From assembly GCA_030248225.1 (NCBI GenBank), contig JASANE010012823.1, forward strand, positions 62,001 to 126,000: a stretch of 64,000 nucleotides of DNA, given 5' to 3'. The notes beneath the pieces are model-generated. The model worked only from the letters and a program-made list of their open reading frames with translations, was not told the origin of the DNA and did not search any database. The stretch comes from Trileptium ribeirensis (taxonomy: Eukaryota; Nematoda; Enoplea; Enoplida; Thoracostomopsidae). A program made the translations under genes and the position numbers. Positions 45,371-58,692 of the stretch are shown here, in pieces. Numbering within the stretch: position 1 is the stretch's first letter; each line of letters opens with the position of its first letter.

Positions 45371-45745
45371 GATCCAATAAGACAACAGCGTGTGAGTCTA
45401 GCTCCTACTAAGTGTGGAATGGCAACTGCTAGGTATCGCCGTATACAATGAAATGCAATTAAATGTTTGCAATTGATCCCGCAAGGCAGAGTCCACGCTG
45501 TGTCCGATATGATCGGGAATGCACAATTTGGTCCATCTCAATCGGATATCAAAAACCGAGTAGTAACAACACGTTGTAGTATTCGGACGAACAGGAACGG
45601 ATGCGCGATGCTAACACGGTTAACTGCGATGAAGAGAACATATACATTATATACAAGAGAATAATACATTATATACACAACGTCTAACACCACAATGAAC
45701 ATTGTCAAACTGTTCAATCGAATACCGACAGTCACAAGAGGAGGA

Positions 45746-45954
45746 CTATTTCTTGGCGGAAGCCCTTTTAGCTTTCGGCTTCTTCGTAGCTTTCTTGGAC
45801 GGCGAACGCTTTTTGGTCGGAGACTTTTTCGGCTTTGCAGCGGACGATTTTTTGGGCTTCCCGGCTTTCTTCGGCGACTTTTTCTTTATTGCTCCAGCCG
45901 CGGATGTTGCGGTTTTCTTTGGCTTGCTGTGAGTGCGTGCCTTCTTCGAAGGGG
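45746..45954 (-). CDS. Histone H1 exon 3
   Basis: Acceptor ttattttcag; two bases complete a Ser codon, then 68 codons and TAG. Encodes the Lys-rich C-terminal tail. The longer ORFs in the other frames here are by-products of its lysine codons. Confidence 0.95.
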
Positions 45955-48900
45955 CTGAAAATAATGCAATGTATATCGCTCAAATCGGTGCCAAATAGGG
46001 ATTAACCGGAATTGTAGTTCGGCTAATTTCCGCCGGAGTCTAAAATCCAGCCTCACGTCTCATCATTGCAAATTTATATAAACACGCGCATATAACTGCT
46101 ATATGATAGCATGTTTGGCAAATTATAACAATCATGAAATCAGTAGACATACATGTATACAAACAAAAGAAATATATTTTCGCCTTAAAAAACAGGAACA
46201 AGACTGTTTCATTTATGGATTAGATTGTTAGCTAATTTTGTGTAAAAATATGATAAATTACGCTAAGGACATGAACTTGGAACTTCAATTCGAATTTGCC
46301 AGTTTTGCAGGAACCGGAATTTAGCTTACGTTCCGGTCTCATGTCTGTTGCCTCGGCTTTCGTTCTGATATCTTCGATTAACTCAAATATTTTCCCATAG
46401 CTATTTCACGACCACTACGCCAACTTGAAACATTAGAAGGTCATAACTCGCAAAGCCAGGAGAAACAGCGCCAGTGTGGTCACACTGCGCTTAGGGACAA
46501 TGTTAATGCAAGTCCCTGAGCCCAAAATAACAATTACAACTCTACAGCTATTTAATCATATATCAATGACCAAAAAGACGAATAACTGGGAAATTTATAA
46601 ATCACAAATAATAAAAGAGTCCCCATACATCGGAGAGTGAGCTTTACGTTGCAAGACCCCAACCCTTGCCCCGCGCATACCACACCAGTACAACATTCTT
46701 GCGTGATGCTGCGATTGTAGTTAGCAACAATATAAACCTATATCCACATTCTAATACATGCCCCTCATACGCATCCATCAACATTATAGTTGTATCCGGG
46801 TCCGGTTACCGACAATACCCAGACTGCTTGTCTGCGATGCCGATGTAATGGCGTACAATAACCTACAGACATGAGGTCAAATTAATTCAACGTGCAAAAA
46901 TGTTGCGTTGCGTTGTAGTTTGTACGCAACGCATCGGGCTATCACACAAAACTTTGCAGACCTAATCTAGGCTTTAGCATACGACTACATATTTGAAAAA
47001 ATAATAAATTTCACATGTTTATTCCTGAAATTTAGCATTCATAAGGCCTCGGTTCAGGTCAATTTGGGTTCCGGTTGCTCACCAATACATATCATCAGTT
47101 ACATAATAACCGGAAGCGAAACTGTAATTTTAAAACGGCAACGGAATCTGGAATTTAGAAATGTGTAAGACGTAAGTAAAATGCGTACCATAACAAATGA
47201 AAAAAGAAATAAACGTAGTGTGGATTTTTAAAATGTGTTGAAACAACTGCTACAAACAATCCAACTAGTATTGATGTCAACGTAAGCTGGGATCTGGGTC
47301 GATGAACAATTCCTGCGACAAAATAAAGTAGTAGCAGTATATCGTGTATTAACGGGCATTGGATGTTGCAGCTCGAAGGATTTTGCGTATTACAAGGGTT
47401 CGAAGAATTCTCGAGAAATACTGACAATGTCAAATACACACGACTGAAGGAATACACTTGTCCATATTTATGTTTTACAGGGCAGCTTGATGTTGTAAAA
47501 CTTGACCAGCTACTGCGTGATACAGCTTATAAAATTCTCAAAAATCTGTTCTATCAAAAAATGTTTTATGAGGTTTACAAGTTTTTGACTCAAATCACAA
47601 GTGGATTGAATAAGACGATAATGTATATACTGCGAATCAACATATGTACAAAATCCATTGTAATCTTAACCAAATCAAACTAACAATTGAACAAGAGGCC
47701 ATTGCCATAGGGAACGCCGGTCTTACCCACAAAAATCTACGCCCTTCGCCGATATCACAAAATGCTGTAGTTACATTTTAATTATTGGAGGGTCAGTGTG
47801 CGTGCCATAAACATAATTATGGCGCCGAAACGGTTTTAGCAATCTCAGCGGTACATGTAAAACGAATCATGTCAAGGGGAGACTTGGCATCGGAACCACA
47901 AAAAATTGACAATTGAATTTGGCGACCAGGCTAAGCGATAAAATATTCAATCGACGGACTTGGCAAGATCTTATAAAACTGTTCAACTGTCACTAAGCAT
48001 AAATAAAATTTGACAAATGTTTGAAAACGACGCTGATACAAAAGTTGCAGCTCCCGATAACAGGCATCTAATATATATTGTATATGCTGAATCGAACACT
48101 GTAGCGGTAACTAGAACTAAAAGCGGTGAAATACACAAAATAAAGGCGACCCCAAGCAACTAAAAATTCAAAGTCTACAATATGTGCCAAGTTGTGATAA
48201 TATGAGCAGGAAATTATTGCAACAGCAGATGCGATTATGCGTCGAATAAAACTTAGCGAAATTAAGCTGAATAATTACATGATTGCCATGGACGAAACGA
48301 AAGGCATATGGACAGTTGCTGATGGCTACCTTAGTAAACTCCACTCGCTACGCATAACCAAAACGGACTTCGGTCCAAATGAGACACTCTCTACTGCAGG
48401 TATCCCAATATTAGCAATACCGGTGTAAAAAAGCTGACAATAAACTAAACTTACATCGCTTCTTCGCAACTTTGGTTTTCTTTTCGGCTTTATCGCCAAG
48501 ACGGAACCTGCCAGACGCGCCAAGCGATGTGGGTTTGGTGTGCTTCAATGATCCCGTTTTCAATCCGTTCCGAAGAGCAATCTTCAAGTGGCTATTGATC
48601 ATTTTCGGATCCTGGCTCAGCTTGAAATTGGCCAACAAATACTTGAGAATCGCATCGCGTGACGAGCCATTTCTGTCCTGAAACCAACAAAGAAAATAGC
48701 TTGAAAGAAAACAAAGTGCTAAATTGTATATAGCTGCAGACGTTTCCAGAGGGCGTGAACCGGGGGAGGGGCGCCCGATTTTGTCAAGAGAAAAAGCTTA
48801 AAAATCGTTGCGACTTTTTTGTTTTTTGTCAGAACAGAATTTTAATACAAATTTTGATCAAATTGTATGTACTTTGGACCAATTGGAAAGAAGTTGGTAA

Positions 48901-51900
48901 TATGTGGTTAACCGGAGGAGGCCAAAATTTAGCAAGCAGACATGAACCGATGGGCATCTGTTCAGAACCAGGGGGAACGAAAAAATACCAAGTCCTCCAA
49001 GTTAGAGAGCACAGGTTAATGGTATATATAGCAGAAAAGACAAACAATACCCTGAACACAAATAATAACGACAATGATATACATGCCTGGAAAAAATAGC
49101 AAAATTATGATGCACGACATGTAATATATAAATGCTCCGATTTTATCAGACAAAATTGAAATTCTAGAACTTACCCGGACGAAGGGACCCTTCATATAAT
49201 TACAAAAAGAACAGTACTTAGAGCAGTTGGGTCAAGCGCAACAGCCAGTGGCACATCATCCTAACTTACCATCTATACGAACCACACGTTTATTTACACA
49301 TAATTTTCCAGCCAAGCCAAATAATTATAGTTCTCGACAAAATGATTATATATGCGCAGAGACTCGTTCTTGATTTCATTGGACAAACGAAATCTTTTCC
49401 AGATGAATCTTCGGTTTTCGCACAGATTCCCCGGTTTAGGTATCAACTTTCCCGTTTCTCCATCTTTCTATCCACTTATATACGGTTTGTGAGAACCTTG
49501 TGGATATGGATAGAACATAGATGGTAATAGGGGCAGTGGGTTACTTCCAAAGGGTCGGACCCCCAGCTACTCCCCTCCGGGTGGTGCGCCACTGGCGGGA
49601 GCCCCCGACTTAGGCTAAAAAATGTAACTCACCTACCAATGTTTTGCTAAAACGGTGCCCTATATTCCCGATTTCGCGAAGTCGCAAAAGTTTGTCCACG
49701 CCTAGTACGAGGCCGTGGTAATACCAAAACTTGAACTGAAGAGTGTCTGACCCGCAGGAAATATAAGTACCCATGCAACGTAGTCTAAAGGCGTGTTCAC
49801 ACGCTCACTTTTTGCTCAAATTTTGATCAAAATTTGAAAGCATCTTTTTTGCTTTTTTGGTAAGCTTGAACGTGTGAACACTGTTCAAACTTTTCAAGAA
49901 TACTCCTGTAACCAATCATGGACGAGAGGTATTACGTGAAAAAGTTTCAGCTCAAATTTTGAAATATTGCCTTTTTTCTTTAAAAATTACTGTCAAATTT
50001 TGATCAAAATTTGCTCAAATTCTGAGCAAAAAGTTTGAGCGTGTGAACACGCCTTAACAAATGTCGACCCTGGAAAAAAGCTTGTTTTACGCCTCTGGAC
50101 TGAGCATACCGAAAACGGTATAGCATGCATTTCACTCCGAAGTCACATTGGCGCAATTACTGTGTGTACTCATGAACATATCATAACATACTGCGTCAAA
50201 TCGAATGTGCTTACAAAGCTTGGAGCGTAGAATACACACGTTCGCTCTATCTCCAGTCGCCTACCTTTACTACAGATAGGTTTGTTGCATGTTCTTCTGT
50301 AGAAAACTTAAAATTATTGGTTTATATGATTCTAAGAGAAAATAATAGATAAAAGGTAATTTTCTGAGCAGTGGTCAGAGACACTGTTTAGGCTAGCGTT
50401 GGACAAACAGTGCGCGTCAGTTAGATCACAATGTTGATAACTTTATAATCAGAATGGTATAAATGAGAAACACCGTGATGCTGCTGGCACAGTTTAAATA
50501 AATACAGTTCATTGCCAAGAAAGCAGTTTCTAGCTGCGTTGCAGATAAAGTTAGTTTACTTCAATTTAGACTGATTTACCAAGTTTACAAGCGCACTGGC
50601 GGGTGCCTGACGCAATCTATGTTAGCCAAGCATACCCTAAGTACTTCTGCGTAAGCCATACTCTGTTACCGAGTTGGACCGGTTTAATTCAAACGTATCC
50701 CACAGACGTCTGGATGTGTAAAATAGCTGCTACAAGCATCGACCTGGCTTTGATTTAACAAACTCCTGCAGGTTATTATGAAAAATTCCTGCTCAAATTA
50801 TGTGTCCTACTTACGTTTCACACGGCAAATTGGTTAGTTAATCTTTTCTTTTGCTTGGTTGTATTGGAGCTTGATCATTGTATAATATATATTACATATG
50901 TTTGGATTACAGGATGAATCAAAAAACGTGGAAAATTTCAAACAAAATTTTTAAACCGGTATTGCGGTTCCGGTATGGGTTTTGCCCCTTGCCGGAACCG
51001 CAGCCGGAACCGGAATCCCGGTTACTCCCTGACCCCCATGGTTAAACTGAGGTCTCCGTCTCAGGTTGCTTGGCAAAATCAGCGCACCCCCGGTGCCTCC
51101 AACCGTCCTTGCTCATAGCATCGTGCTTAATTTGGACACGTTGACAGCAAAACTCCAGTGGGAGCTTGGAACGCAAATATGTTTTCGGAAACTCTTAAAA
51201 CTCGTATATATCTCTCAATGCACTTGAAATGTAATAGACACCTATAAACCAGGCGTAAATGGAGGCGTTCACTCCCTTTCTATTTTATCCATTAGCTTCC
51301 TGTATCTAATTTAATACTATCTGTGTTGCTAAATTTCCAGCGCATAGTACGATCAATTTCTATATAAGTACAATCTTTATCTTTATGTGAGTATGGACAA
51401 TGCATAACAGTTCTATGTAATAAGGCTGGCTTGACCGGTAATAAACTATGTTGTTGTTATAATCCACGGCTATTTCAGGTGGGGCCATACCAATTTTGTG
51501 TTGAAAGGTGTACCAGTTATTTACGTTTAATTATACCGTTCCCAATTACTTATACAACATCCAGGGCGTTATTTGTAAAGTCTCTGACCTCTAGCAACAC
51601 GCTGAACCGCTCGATAAACCAGAGACAGCTCGCCGAAAAGGGGCCGGTCCTCCAACTTAATAACCACACTCAGGCAATTTTCATTCCTTTGGAGGTACAG
51701 AGAGCAACATTTTGGTATCCGCCCTAAATCCCCATAACTCTGCTCGTTGAAAATATTAGTGTATTTATTACGATCGAAAGCGGGATAATTTATATCAGCC
51801 CAAAAAATTTGTGCCCTGCCGAAAGGAGGGCTGGCGAACGCAGGGCCCCCACCCCTATATCTATATAAAAAACTGTAAGTGCGGAAAATGAAAAACTCGT

Positions 51901-52247
51901 ATTTCAGAATGAAGCATTCTAGATGACCGTCTTGTTGATGGAAAACGTTCACTTACAGACTATTTTTTGCATTCGGCGATGCAGGCCGAAAAGCTCGGTC
52001 GAGGTAAACTGAAGAAGGGTCAAATGCATCACAAACAGAATGTGTTTCTTCCTAGTTACAATCAATCTCAATTCTCTACCAAAACAAAGCCGTGTTTCCT
52101 ATTCATGAAAATCAGAGCTGAAACGTCCAGCAAATCACCTACCTTGAGTCCCACAATCGCCCTCTTAACCATATCTCCATATGTAGGATGCGAAGCCGGA
52201 GCTTTAGTCTTTTTGGGACTATGCCGAACAGCAGTAGTTGCAGCCAT
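45746..52247 (-). CDS. Histone H1, three exons
   Basis: Linker histone of 178 codons built from three minus-strand exons (52143-52247, 48455-48677, 45746-45954) with clean GT/AG borders and matching phases. N-terminal tail is 1-19. The winged-helix globular domain is about 20-97 (HPTYGDMVKRAIVGLK, then GSSRDAILKYLLANFKL, then INSHLKIALRNGLKTGSLK and GASGRFRLG). The Lys/Ala/Pro-rich tail carries SPKK, SPTKK and SPSKK motifs, the usual DNA-binding and CDK-site pattern. It binds linker DNA at the nucleosome. Two introns, one inside the globular domain, are unusual for H1, since replication-dependent H1 genes are intronless. No histone 3' stem-loop was found after the stop, which points to a polyadenylated replacement-type variant. 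Confidence 0.95.
45955..48454. other. Histone H1 intron 2
   Basis: 2.5 kb of AT-rich intron. No gene, RNA or clear repeat recognised. Confidence 0.6.
48455..48677 (-). CDS. Histone H1 exon 2
   Basis: Acceptor gtttcag, donor gtaagt on the minus strand; 74 codons plus one base. Starts DRNGSSRDAILKYL and holds the rest of the winged helix through GASGRFRLGDK, then the start of the basic tail. Confidence 0.96.
49789..50054. mobile_element. PIF/Harbinger-like MITE
   Basis: Near-perfect TIRs aggcgtgttcacacgctcac and (inverted) aggcgtgttcacacgctcaa, with TAA target duplications (49786-49788, 50055-50057). 266 bp; the interior is rich in the palindrome caaattttgatcaaaatttg. Confidence 0.78.
51387..51459 (+). 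repeat. Dispersed repeat, copy 2
   Basis: Second copy of the repeat at 42427, with the same tail (aactatgttgttgtt), inside the first histone H1 intron. Confidence 0.7.
52143..52247 (-). CDS. Histone H1 exon 1
   Basis: ATG at 52247-52245, 35 codons, donor gtaggt on the minus strand. Encodes the short N-terminal tail (SPKKTKAPASHP) and the first helix of the globular domain, ending IVGLK in phase 0. Confidence 0.94.
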
Positions 52248-52374
52248 TTTTAAAAACCAATTTGAAACTCCCGCGAAAACAAGATAGCGATATAATATAA
52301 TAGACTGACAAACCAAACACAGCGCTCAGCGTAATAATAAACACAAAATGAGAAACAACACGGCGTGTTGGTTG

Positions 52375-52382
52375 TATATATA
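52375..52382 (-). promoter_or_regulatory. Histone H1 TATA box
   Basis: TATATATA on the minus strand (context CTCTTATATATACAACC), about 130 bp upstream of the ATG. Transcription would start near 52345-52350. Confidence 0.55.
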
Positions 52383-55300
52383 AGAGATGACAAAACCTCG
52401 CGCTGGTAGGGTGTATGTTTCCAAACTGCTTTCGTACGACGCTCGCTACAACATAAATAAAGTTTAAAGGTGTCGCGGATTTAGGCTCATAACTTGGCAC
52501 CTACTGCATGCAATTCAGGTCGAGTGGTATCGTTCGATAGCAGAGATTCTGTTCTACACAATGATGTTATTACTGTTTAGTTTTACAAATGAAAACATCA
52601 CTTAGAAGCCAAGGAATGTTGAAATATAGTGATATTTAATCGATCTATCGTGTCTTTAAGACGGGTGGTACGCTACCGGTCATACGTATGACCCAATTAT
52701 CGCACTAATTTGGTAGCACAATAGCTTTTACGCTCACATAGAGCTGTATAGACAGTATATTGTGTTGTTATAGGGTTTAAGAGGAGATATTCTTGTGCGT
52801 ATTTAATACAGTGTTTCGTGCGTCGCAAAATTTGAGTTACATTATCGCCTTAGCGCGTTCTGATACCTTAGCACTGTGGAATGAGTTTTTTGTTTATTTT
52901 ATAATAAACGCCGCGAATTTGACATTTAGGCCTGAAAAAATGGGTTGTTAGGTCTCAGCTTCAGGACAAGGGAGATAACAGCAAAGACTTGTATACCCGC
53001 ATGTGTTCATCCTTCATGGTTAATTTGGCCTGAATTTGCATAAGGTTAGAGGATGAAATGAAAATTAGCATAATTACAAGTTTTATAAAATAAAGTTTTG
53101 AAAATAGGGTTTTCCAGTGACAACAGTTGAAGATGTAGAGCGAGCAAGCTTAGTCTCAAAACCACTCCAGCTCGCGCCAAGACAAATATTTTGAGCTCTC
53201 AGTAACATCCATCCGACCAGCCCTTGTTGAGATATAAGTATCACAGCATTTATCCTAATTAAATATTGTGAGGCGCAACTAACAACAACGTAGTTGGGAA
53301 TTTAAATAATACAAGGCCCATTACCTACGGTAATTGGAAACCCTCAAATAGTTTTTTTGCGTAAATTCACCACTCAGCGGTCCGAACATGTGTACAATGT
53401 AGATGTTTAACAGCGGTCCTGTGGACTCTTCTGATAGAAGTGCTTTATGTGTTAATTGGATTAAAGTTTTGAGCTGTGCAAAAAGTGCAGTGCGCTATTC
53501 AGAAGTGAAGGTGCGCTAGTGGAAAATGGTGCTGGTCGAAAAGTGGTGACCGGCTCCGCCGACTTATTTTAGCGCCACTGACCGTGTATCACGATATCAG
53601 CAGTCCGTTTGAGCTTGCGAAGATAAGCTGAGAATTGTCACTCTAATCCACTAAGATGGGCCCACTGAAGTAGTAAAATAAATCAGAGGTACGGGAACTG
53701 TCAGGGCAGGTGCCTCCGCGTAATCAAGCTGAAACGCCGCTTTGGTTCTGCCTCCCACCCCTCTCCCTCTTCCAAAAAATATACGCAGGTGATGTGATGC
53801 TTCTTATTTCGGATGAGATATTACATTTTAGGAATGAGCTTTATACGTGTTCCTAACTAAGCTTTACTTACCACTCCAGACGTGTTTTATCTTACTTTCC
53901 ACCGAAGTATTTCCTTTAGCGTACCCGAGATGTGTTTTAACTTGGCTTGCTGAAACCCCCCCCCACCCCGGCTAAGTACAAAATCCTTCCTGGGTGTCTG
54001 GGATCAATGCATAAATACATTATAGAATCTGTAATGGCCAGGAAATTTATATACCTGTAAACGTATTCATTCAACATTTTGAACAATGTTAAACAGGGAC
54101 AGAGGTGTCACCAGAGCGGTGGTCAGAGGGTCGGCCTTCCCACTTTTTACTGACAAACGTGAAAAAATTAACTGATGATGTAATAACAAAACGAATGTAA
54201 ACGACCGACCTCCTCTAGTTTGCCCCCCCCCCCACTTTTGAAGGGCTTGCGACGCCCCTGAATAGGAATTCTCAAGACATCCTGTAAAGATAGGCCTAGA
54301 CTTAAGCTTTGCTTTGCCTTTGCTACCGGTGACCATACGTAACCCAAAAATATAGTAAATTTGCATTATTATGGTCCAAATGGATATTTTCTGAACCAAT
54401 CGCCTTATCGAGCTTTGCGGACTGGTCAAAATTGACGATTATCCTGTTGAGGTGGTAACCGAAAACACCTAGTTATGAGCAGTGCATGCTGGATACTATG
54501 AGTTTATATACATACACGCATAGCCAACTTCCTAGATTTATGGGGATCGACCTACATATCCGTCCGTAAGGCCTCTATATACGTATATACATATGTGATC
54601 AACATGACAAATTTTTTGAGAGGTGCATGCCAGACATATTTCTAAATATATACATAATTGACCAGCTTGCTACATCTCTGTCAGAACGACCTGCATGGCC
54701 ATACCAAGACATATTTCTGAGGTACCACGTCCCCCGCTCCACTCCCACCCCCGTGGTTGCGCCCCTGCAACGGTGATTGCTTGTTATAATATGCTAGGTG
54801 ATTGGCGTATCATTGGAGTACAGCCAATAACATTTCCAATGATGAATACGAGCACAGCATAACTGGGCAATCAAACAGTACATCAAATGTAATTTTAAAA
54901 ATATTAGAAATATTTTTGTTGATCTCAACCCTGGTCACCCGCCCTCATAAACTTGTGGATCCGCCAGTGCCGACTTGGCATCTTTATTCGAGATCGTCGC
55001 AAAAGGCTCTTTGTCGACAATGAAGAGAATCGTGTTTTCCCAAAGGTGCGCGTTGGTACACTCCGTAAGGTATGAAATCATATGAGTTCTCGGTAGAGTG
55101 TACACGTACCGTGCATAATCCTACACGTCCAGCTATCAGCATTATTGACGAAATGACTAGATGGTTCTTCCTGGTTAGCGGTACTAAAAAGATGCAGTGG
55201 ACACGTTTTGTGAATTATGCCATTATAGCTTGGTGGGTCTTTTTAGCACCCGCTGTAGAAATTATCTACTATAAGTGATTTTCTTTAGTGGGCACTTTAT

Positions 55301-57245
55301 GGTCTCATTTATTGTGCAGTGGACCCTGTTACCAAAATAACTAAATTGTTTCCTTCACTGAGCGCTGTTCAAATGAGTGGATTGTTCGTTTGCTTTAACG
55401 GGTTCTGTCCAAAAGGCTGTGTTAGTAGGTATCCTTGCGAAAACTAAGCGTCTTATTGGATGACTCTCAGCCCATTTCACATTATTCAAGCTATAAACAT
55501 TTCATTTAAGGTAGCTTGTTGGGCGGTAAGGGGTGAGTTACGAAAGTGTGTCTCTTTATTTCTCCTCTACCCTCGCCAGCAAATCCCACTAGCAAAATTC
55601 ATAATTAAGGAGCTAAATGTGTAAGAATAGTTTAATGCATCATTTATCTTGATGTGTGCCTACAGCCCGATTCTGTCACAGAGCCAATTCAGGCACATCC
55701 ACATCCGACCCTTCATACATAAAATAAATAGCTAAGCTATGCTAGTATGTTTGTACGAGCCAGGAGTGGCCATGTCTCAGGGTTTGATAGCCGGGACGGA
55801 CTACAGAAAAAATATTTATTACATTCAGTTTTAGCAGATTGTGTTACAGGTAAAACATTTCGCTCTCGGCCCAAAAATGCTCGATTAGCAGTAATTAACG
55901 AGAGACGAATAAATGCAAGTGAAATAAATACGCCAATATCGCTATTTTGAAATTTTTTTTGTTTGAAAGCCTTTTACAAGCCAACCTAGTATCTATGTAA
56001 AACACGCTCTTTTGTGCATGAAAATTACATTAATGTAACTGGAAGGATGTCTTACGAATATATGACCGTAAATATCACCAATTTCGATTTTTTAGCGATT
56101 TTCTAATGTCATCGTATATGTCTGGCCTTTAGAGCAGATGCCGGCCCTTGTAACAATTTATCGGCCTCGGTTTACTATTAGCTAAATATATTTATAGGGT
56201 TTGGCTAGGCCCAAAAACGTCACATTAGCTAGTCGCAGCTAGCCAAACATGGCTTTAGAGACGCGACAGACTTACAATATCCGGCCCTGCTGCACACATC
56301 TTAAGGTAAATGATGCATAAAGTCAATAATGATAAACTGCTAAACCCCCAGTACAAGTACAATTTGTGGGCTACGCGGGCCTGAAAAAATTCTTTGAACT
56401 CGAGGGTACAGGGCGGTGTGGCGGCGGAAACGCCTTCAGAGGCTTGGGTACCCGCGGGTTAAAAAATTTGCGCGCGCACAACTCTGTGTTTTTCTTGAAG
56501 CAATAAGTCGGCCTTCGGACACACTAAGAAAGTGGACACATATACAAGATATTGGATTCGTCATCGACGGTGGGAATGTTATTGAATGCAGGGAGATAGA
56601 AAGCCTCGTACCGAGGTTCCCGACCTCGAGGTGCCGACCTTCTTATCTTAGATTCCGAGTTTTTGTGCAGTGTTATCCAATATCCTTAATTATTTTTCGA
56701 ATATTCGATGTTTTGGCGTTTTGACCAGTCATTTTCAACGAAACTATGAGTATATGTCCCTGTGTCATATAATATATTCTCATATATATTTTATGTTAAA
56801 TTTGGTTTACTTCCGAAAGCATCTCTACTACAATTCTTAAAATATAACCTTTTAAACTGCAATTAAATTGCTCATTTATAAGTTTGTATTTGAATCAAAT
56901 TCATGACGTACATTGTTTTACACCCTATGGTACTAGACAAATTGCGGCAGCTTAATATTGATAAAGGATTTTATAATTTTCAAATTGTTAAAATTTGTTT
57001 TAAAATAGCATCATTAAAAATTAGCACTATTTCGTTGCAAATCCGTCCCAACTAGTAAATATCTAAAAAGATTCATATGAACGTATTTATATATCTTTAT
57101 ATTACAAAGACGTTATATTCAATTTACATGAATTAATGTGAAGGTCTTGCGAAGATCAAAATATTTTAGTTGAAATATGATAAACTCAAATTTTTTTAAT
57201 TTTGGTTAACCTCATGTGTCAAACAACAAACATATAATCTTAAAA
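52383..57245. other. Intergenic region upstream of histone H1
   Basis: No gene recognised. Several GC-rich patches (about 53700-53990, 54100-54260, 54720-54780) look like old transposon ends. One, at 54250-54260, has the cgacgcccctg terminus. Short ORFs at 54.8-55.9 kb carry no domain I can name. Confidence 0.5.
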
Positions 57246-57253
57246 GCATTATG

Positions 57254-58692
57254 GGCATAAGTCTAATATCGGGGCCCAAGAAATGAAAAAAATTTTTTGC
57301 TCCGATTTGCCTAAAATTTTGCATACGGGGGTTTTCCAGTATGGGGAATTCATTTTTGACACTTTTAGCGAAAAAAAATTTTTGACCAAAAAAAATTTTT
57401 TTTGACCCAAAAAATTTTGAAAAAAATTTTTTTTTCAAAAAGTCACCCAAAACCATTTTTTGATGCCAACGGAAAAATCGGACATGCTGCGGGTTTCTTT
57501 TTGGATTTGATGCAGTGCAGCTTGGTGAGCGCAACTAAGCAGCATCTCTTAAATTTCGTCGAGAGTCTTTTTATTTTTTCTCACGCTTGCTATCTGGCTT
57601 TGTAATTGTTGCCTCGTCTTCTCACATTTTCGTTTACTTTTTTCTCACGCTAGCTAATTTTGTAACACTTTCATCGTTTACCGCCTGCTTAGTTTTTGTT
57701 TTGATCCGAATGCACTTTGGAAATGGATGTTTTTCCGATTAACAGAACAGCTAAAGGACGAACGAGCTGCCGTTGCATTTTTGCCACACGGCGTGACGTC
57801 ATACACACTAGAGTGAGTGCCCGGTTTGTGCACGTGAAATGACCATGACACAGGATGCCTGTGTGGCTGGTTTCAAGTGGCGTTGGCCCCCAAAAGCATG
57901 CCAAGCAAAGTATTTTGACCAACAGTTACTTACGCAACCACCAGATTGCCGCCAAAGAAGGTCGTCATGCTGATCTACTTCTGGGCCGCGGAGGTCAAAT
58001 ACAAGCAGATTGAATTCCTCGTAAACGTGGCGCACAATACGGTTATTGATTACATGCAGTACCTCCGTGATATCTGTAGCTGGAAGCTTTTGCAAGATCC
58101 AGTTCGCCTTGAGCGATTACCGGGGCTGTCTGCCAAATAGACGAGAGCGTCATGGTCAAACGGAAATACAACCGCGGCAGACTGCAGCGTGAACGATGGG
58201 TCTTCGGCATATATGATGTCCTTGTAAAGGAGGGCTATTTTAGTGCTTTGTCGACGACCGTTCTGCAGCAACCCTGCTACCGAAGTGTTACAAAATTAGC
58301 TAGCGTGAGAAAAAGTAAACGAAATGTGAGAAGACGAGGCAACAATTACAAAGCCAGATAGCAAGCGTGAGAAAAAATAAAGACTCTCGACGAAATTTAA
58401 GAGATGCTGCTTAGTTGCGCTCACCAAGCTGCACTGCATCAAATCCAAAAAGTAAGTTGAATATGTTGATTTTTCTGTTGGGCCATCAAAAAATGGTTTA
58501 ATTTCGGCAAAAAAAATTTTTTTTAGAAAATTTTTGGGTAGAAAAAAAATTTTTTTGGTCAAAAAATTTTTTTTTCGCTAAAAGTGTCAAAAATGAATTC
58601 CCCATACTGGAAAACCCCCGTATGCAAAATTTTAGGCAAATCGGAGCAAAAAATTTTTTTCATTTCTTGGGCCCCGATATTAGACTTATGCC
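57254..58692 (+). mobile_element. Merlin-like DNA transposon remnant with very long TIRs
   Basis: 1439 bp flanked by the 8-bp direct repeat GCATTATG (57246-57253 and 58693-58700). Termini are GGCATAAGTCTAATATCGGG and its inverse. The inverted arms extend far inward, about 400 bp on each side (to about 57672 and from about 58278), including ttgatgcagtgcagcttggt and its inverse. Between the arms lies a decayed + strand transposase fragment of the Merlin/IS1016 type. An 8-bp duplication and GG-terminal TIRs agree with Merlin. Confidence 0.88.
57720..58275 (+). pseudogene. Merlin-type transposase remnant
   Basis: Pieces in different frames: LKDERAAVAFL, a CPVC zinc-finger-like start, LIYFWAAEVKYKQIEFL, and QIDESVMVKRKYNRGR followed by WVFGIYDVL. 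The last two are hallmark segments of ISXO2/Merlin transposases, and the Asp in QIDES is the first catalytic residue. The reading frame is broken several times and the sequence runs into the right inverted arm before the second Asp and the Glu, so it cannot be active. Confidence 0.8.

Larger units (their letters stand above)
41250..45745. other. Convergent intergenic region between ARMH3 and histone H1
   Basis: 4.5 kb between the two stop codons. Contents: a dispersed repeat (42427-42506) and a degraded retroelement patch near 45160-45370. Otherwise no recognisable gene; the short ORFs at 43.2-44.6 kb show no family signature. Confidence 0.55.
48678..52142. other. Histone H1 intron 1
   Basis: 3.5 kb of intron holding a PIF/Harbinger-like MITE (49789-50054) and a dispersed repeat (51387-51459). 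A GC-richer patch sits at about 48750-49000. Nothing else recognised. Confidence 0.6.

Noticed and set aside
45768..45983. Overlapping ORFs on both strands at the histone H1 tail
   Set aside because: They are alternative-frame readings of the Lys/Ala/Pro-rich H1 tail, which fits the family and splices in phase.
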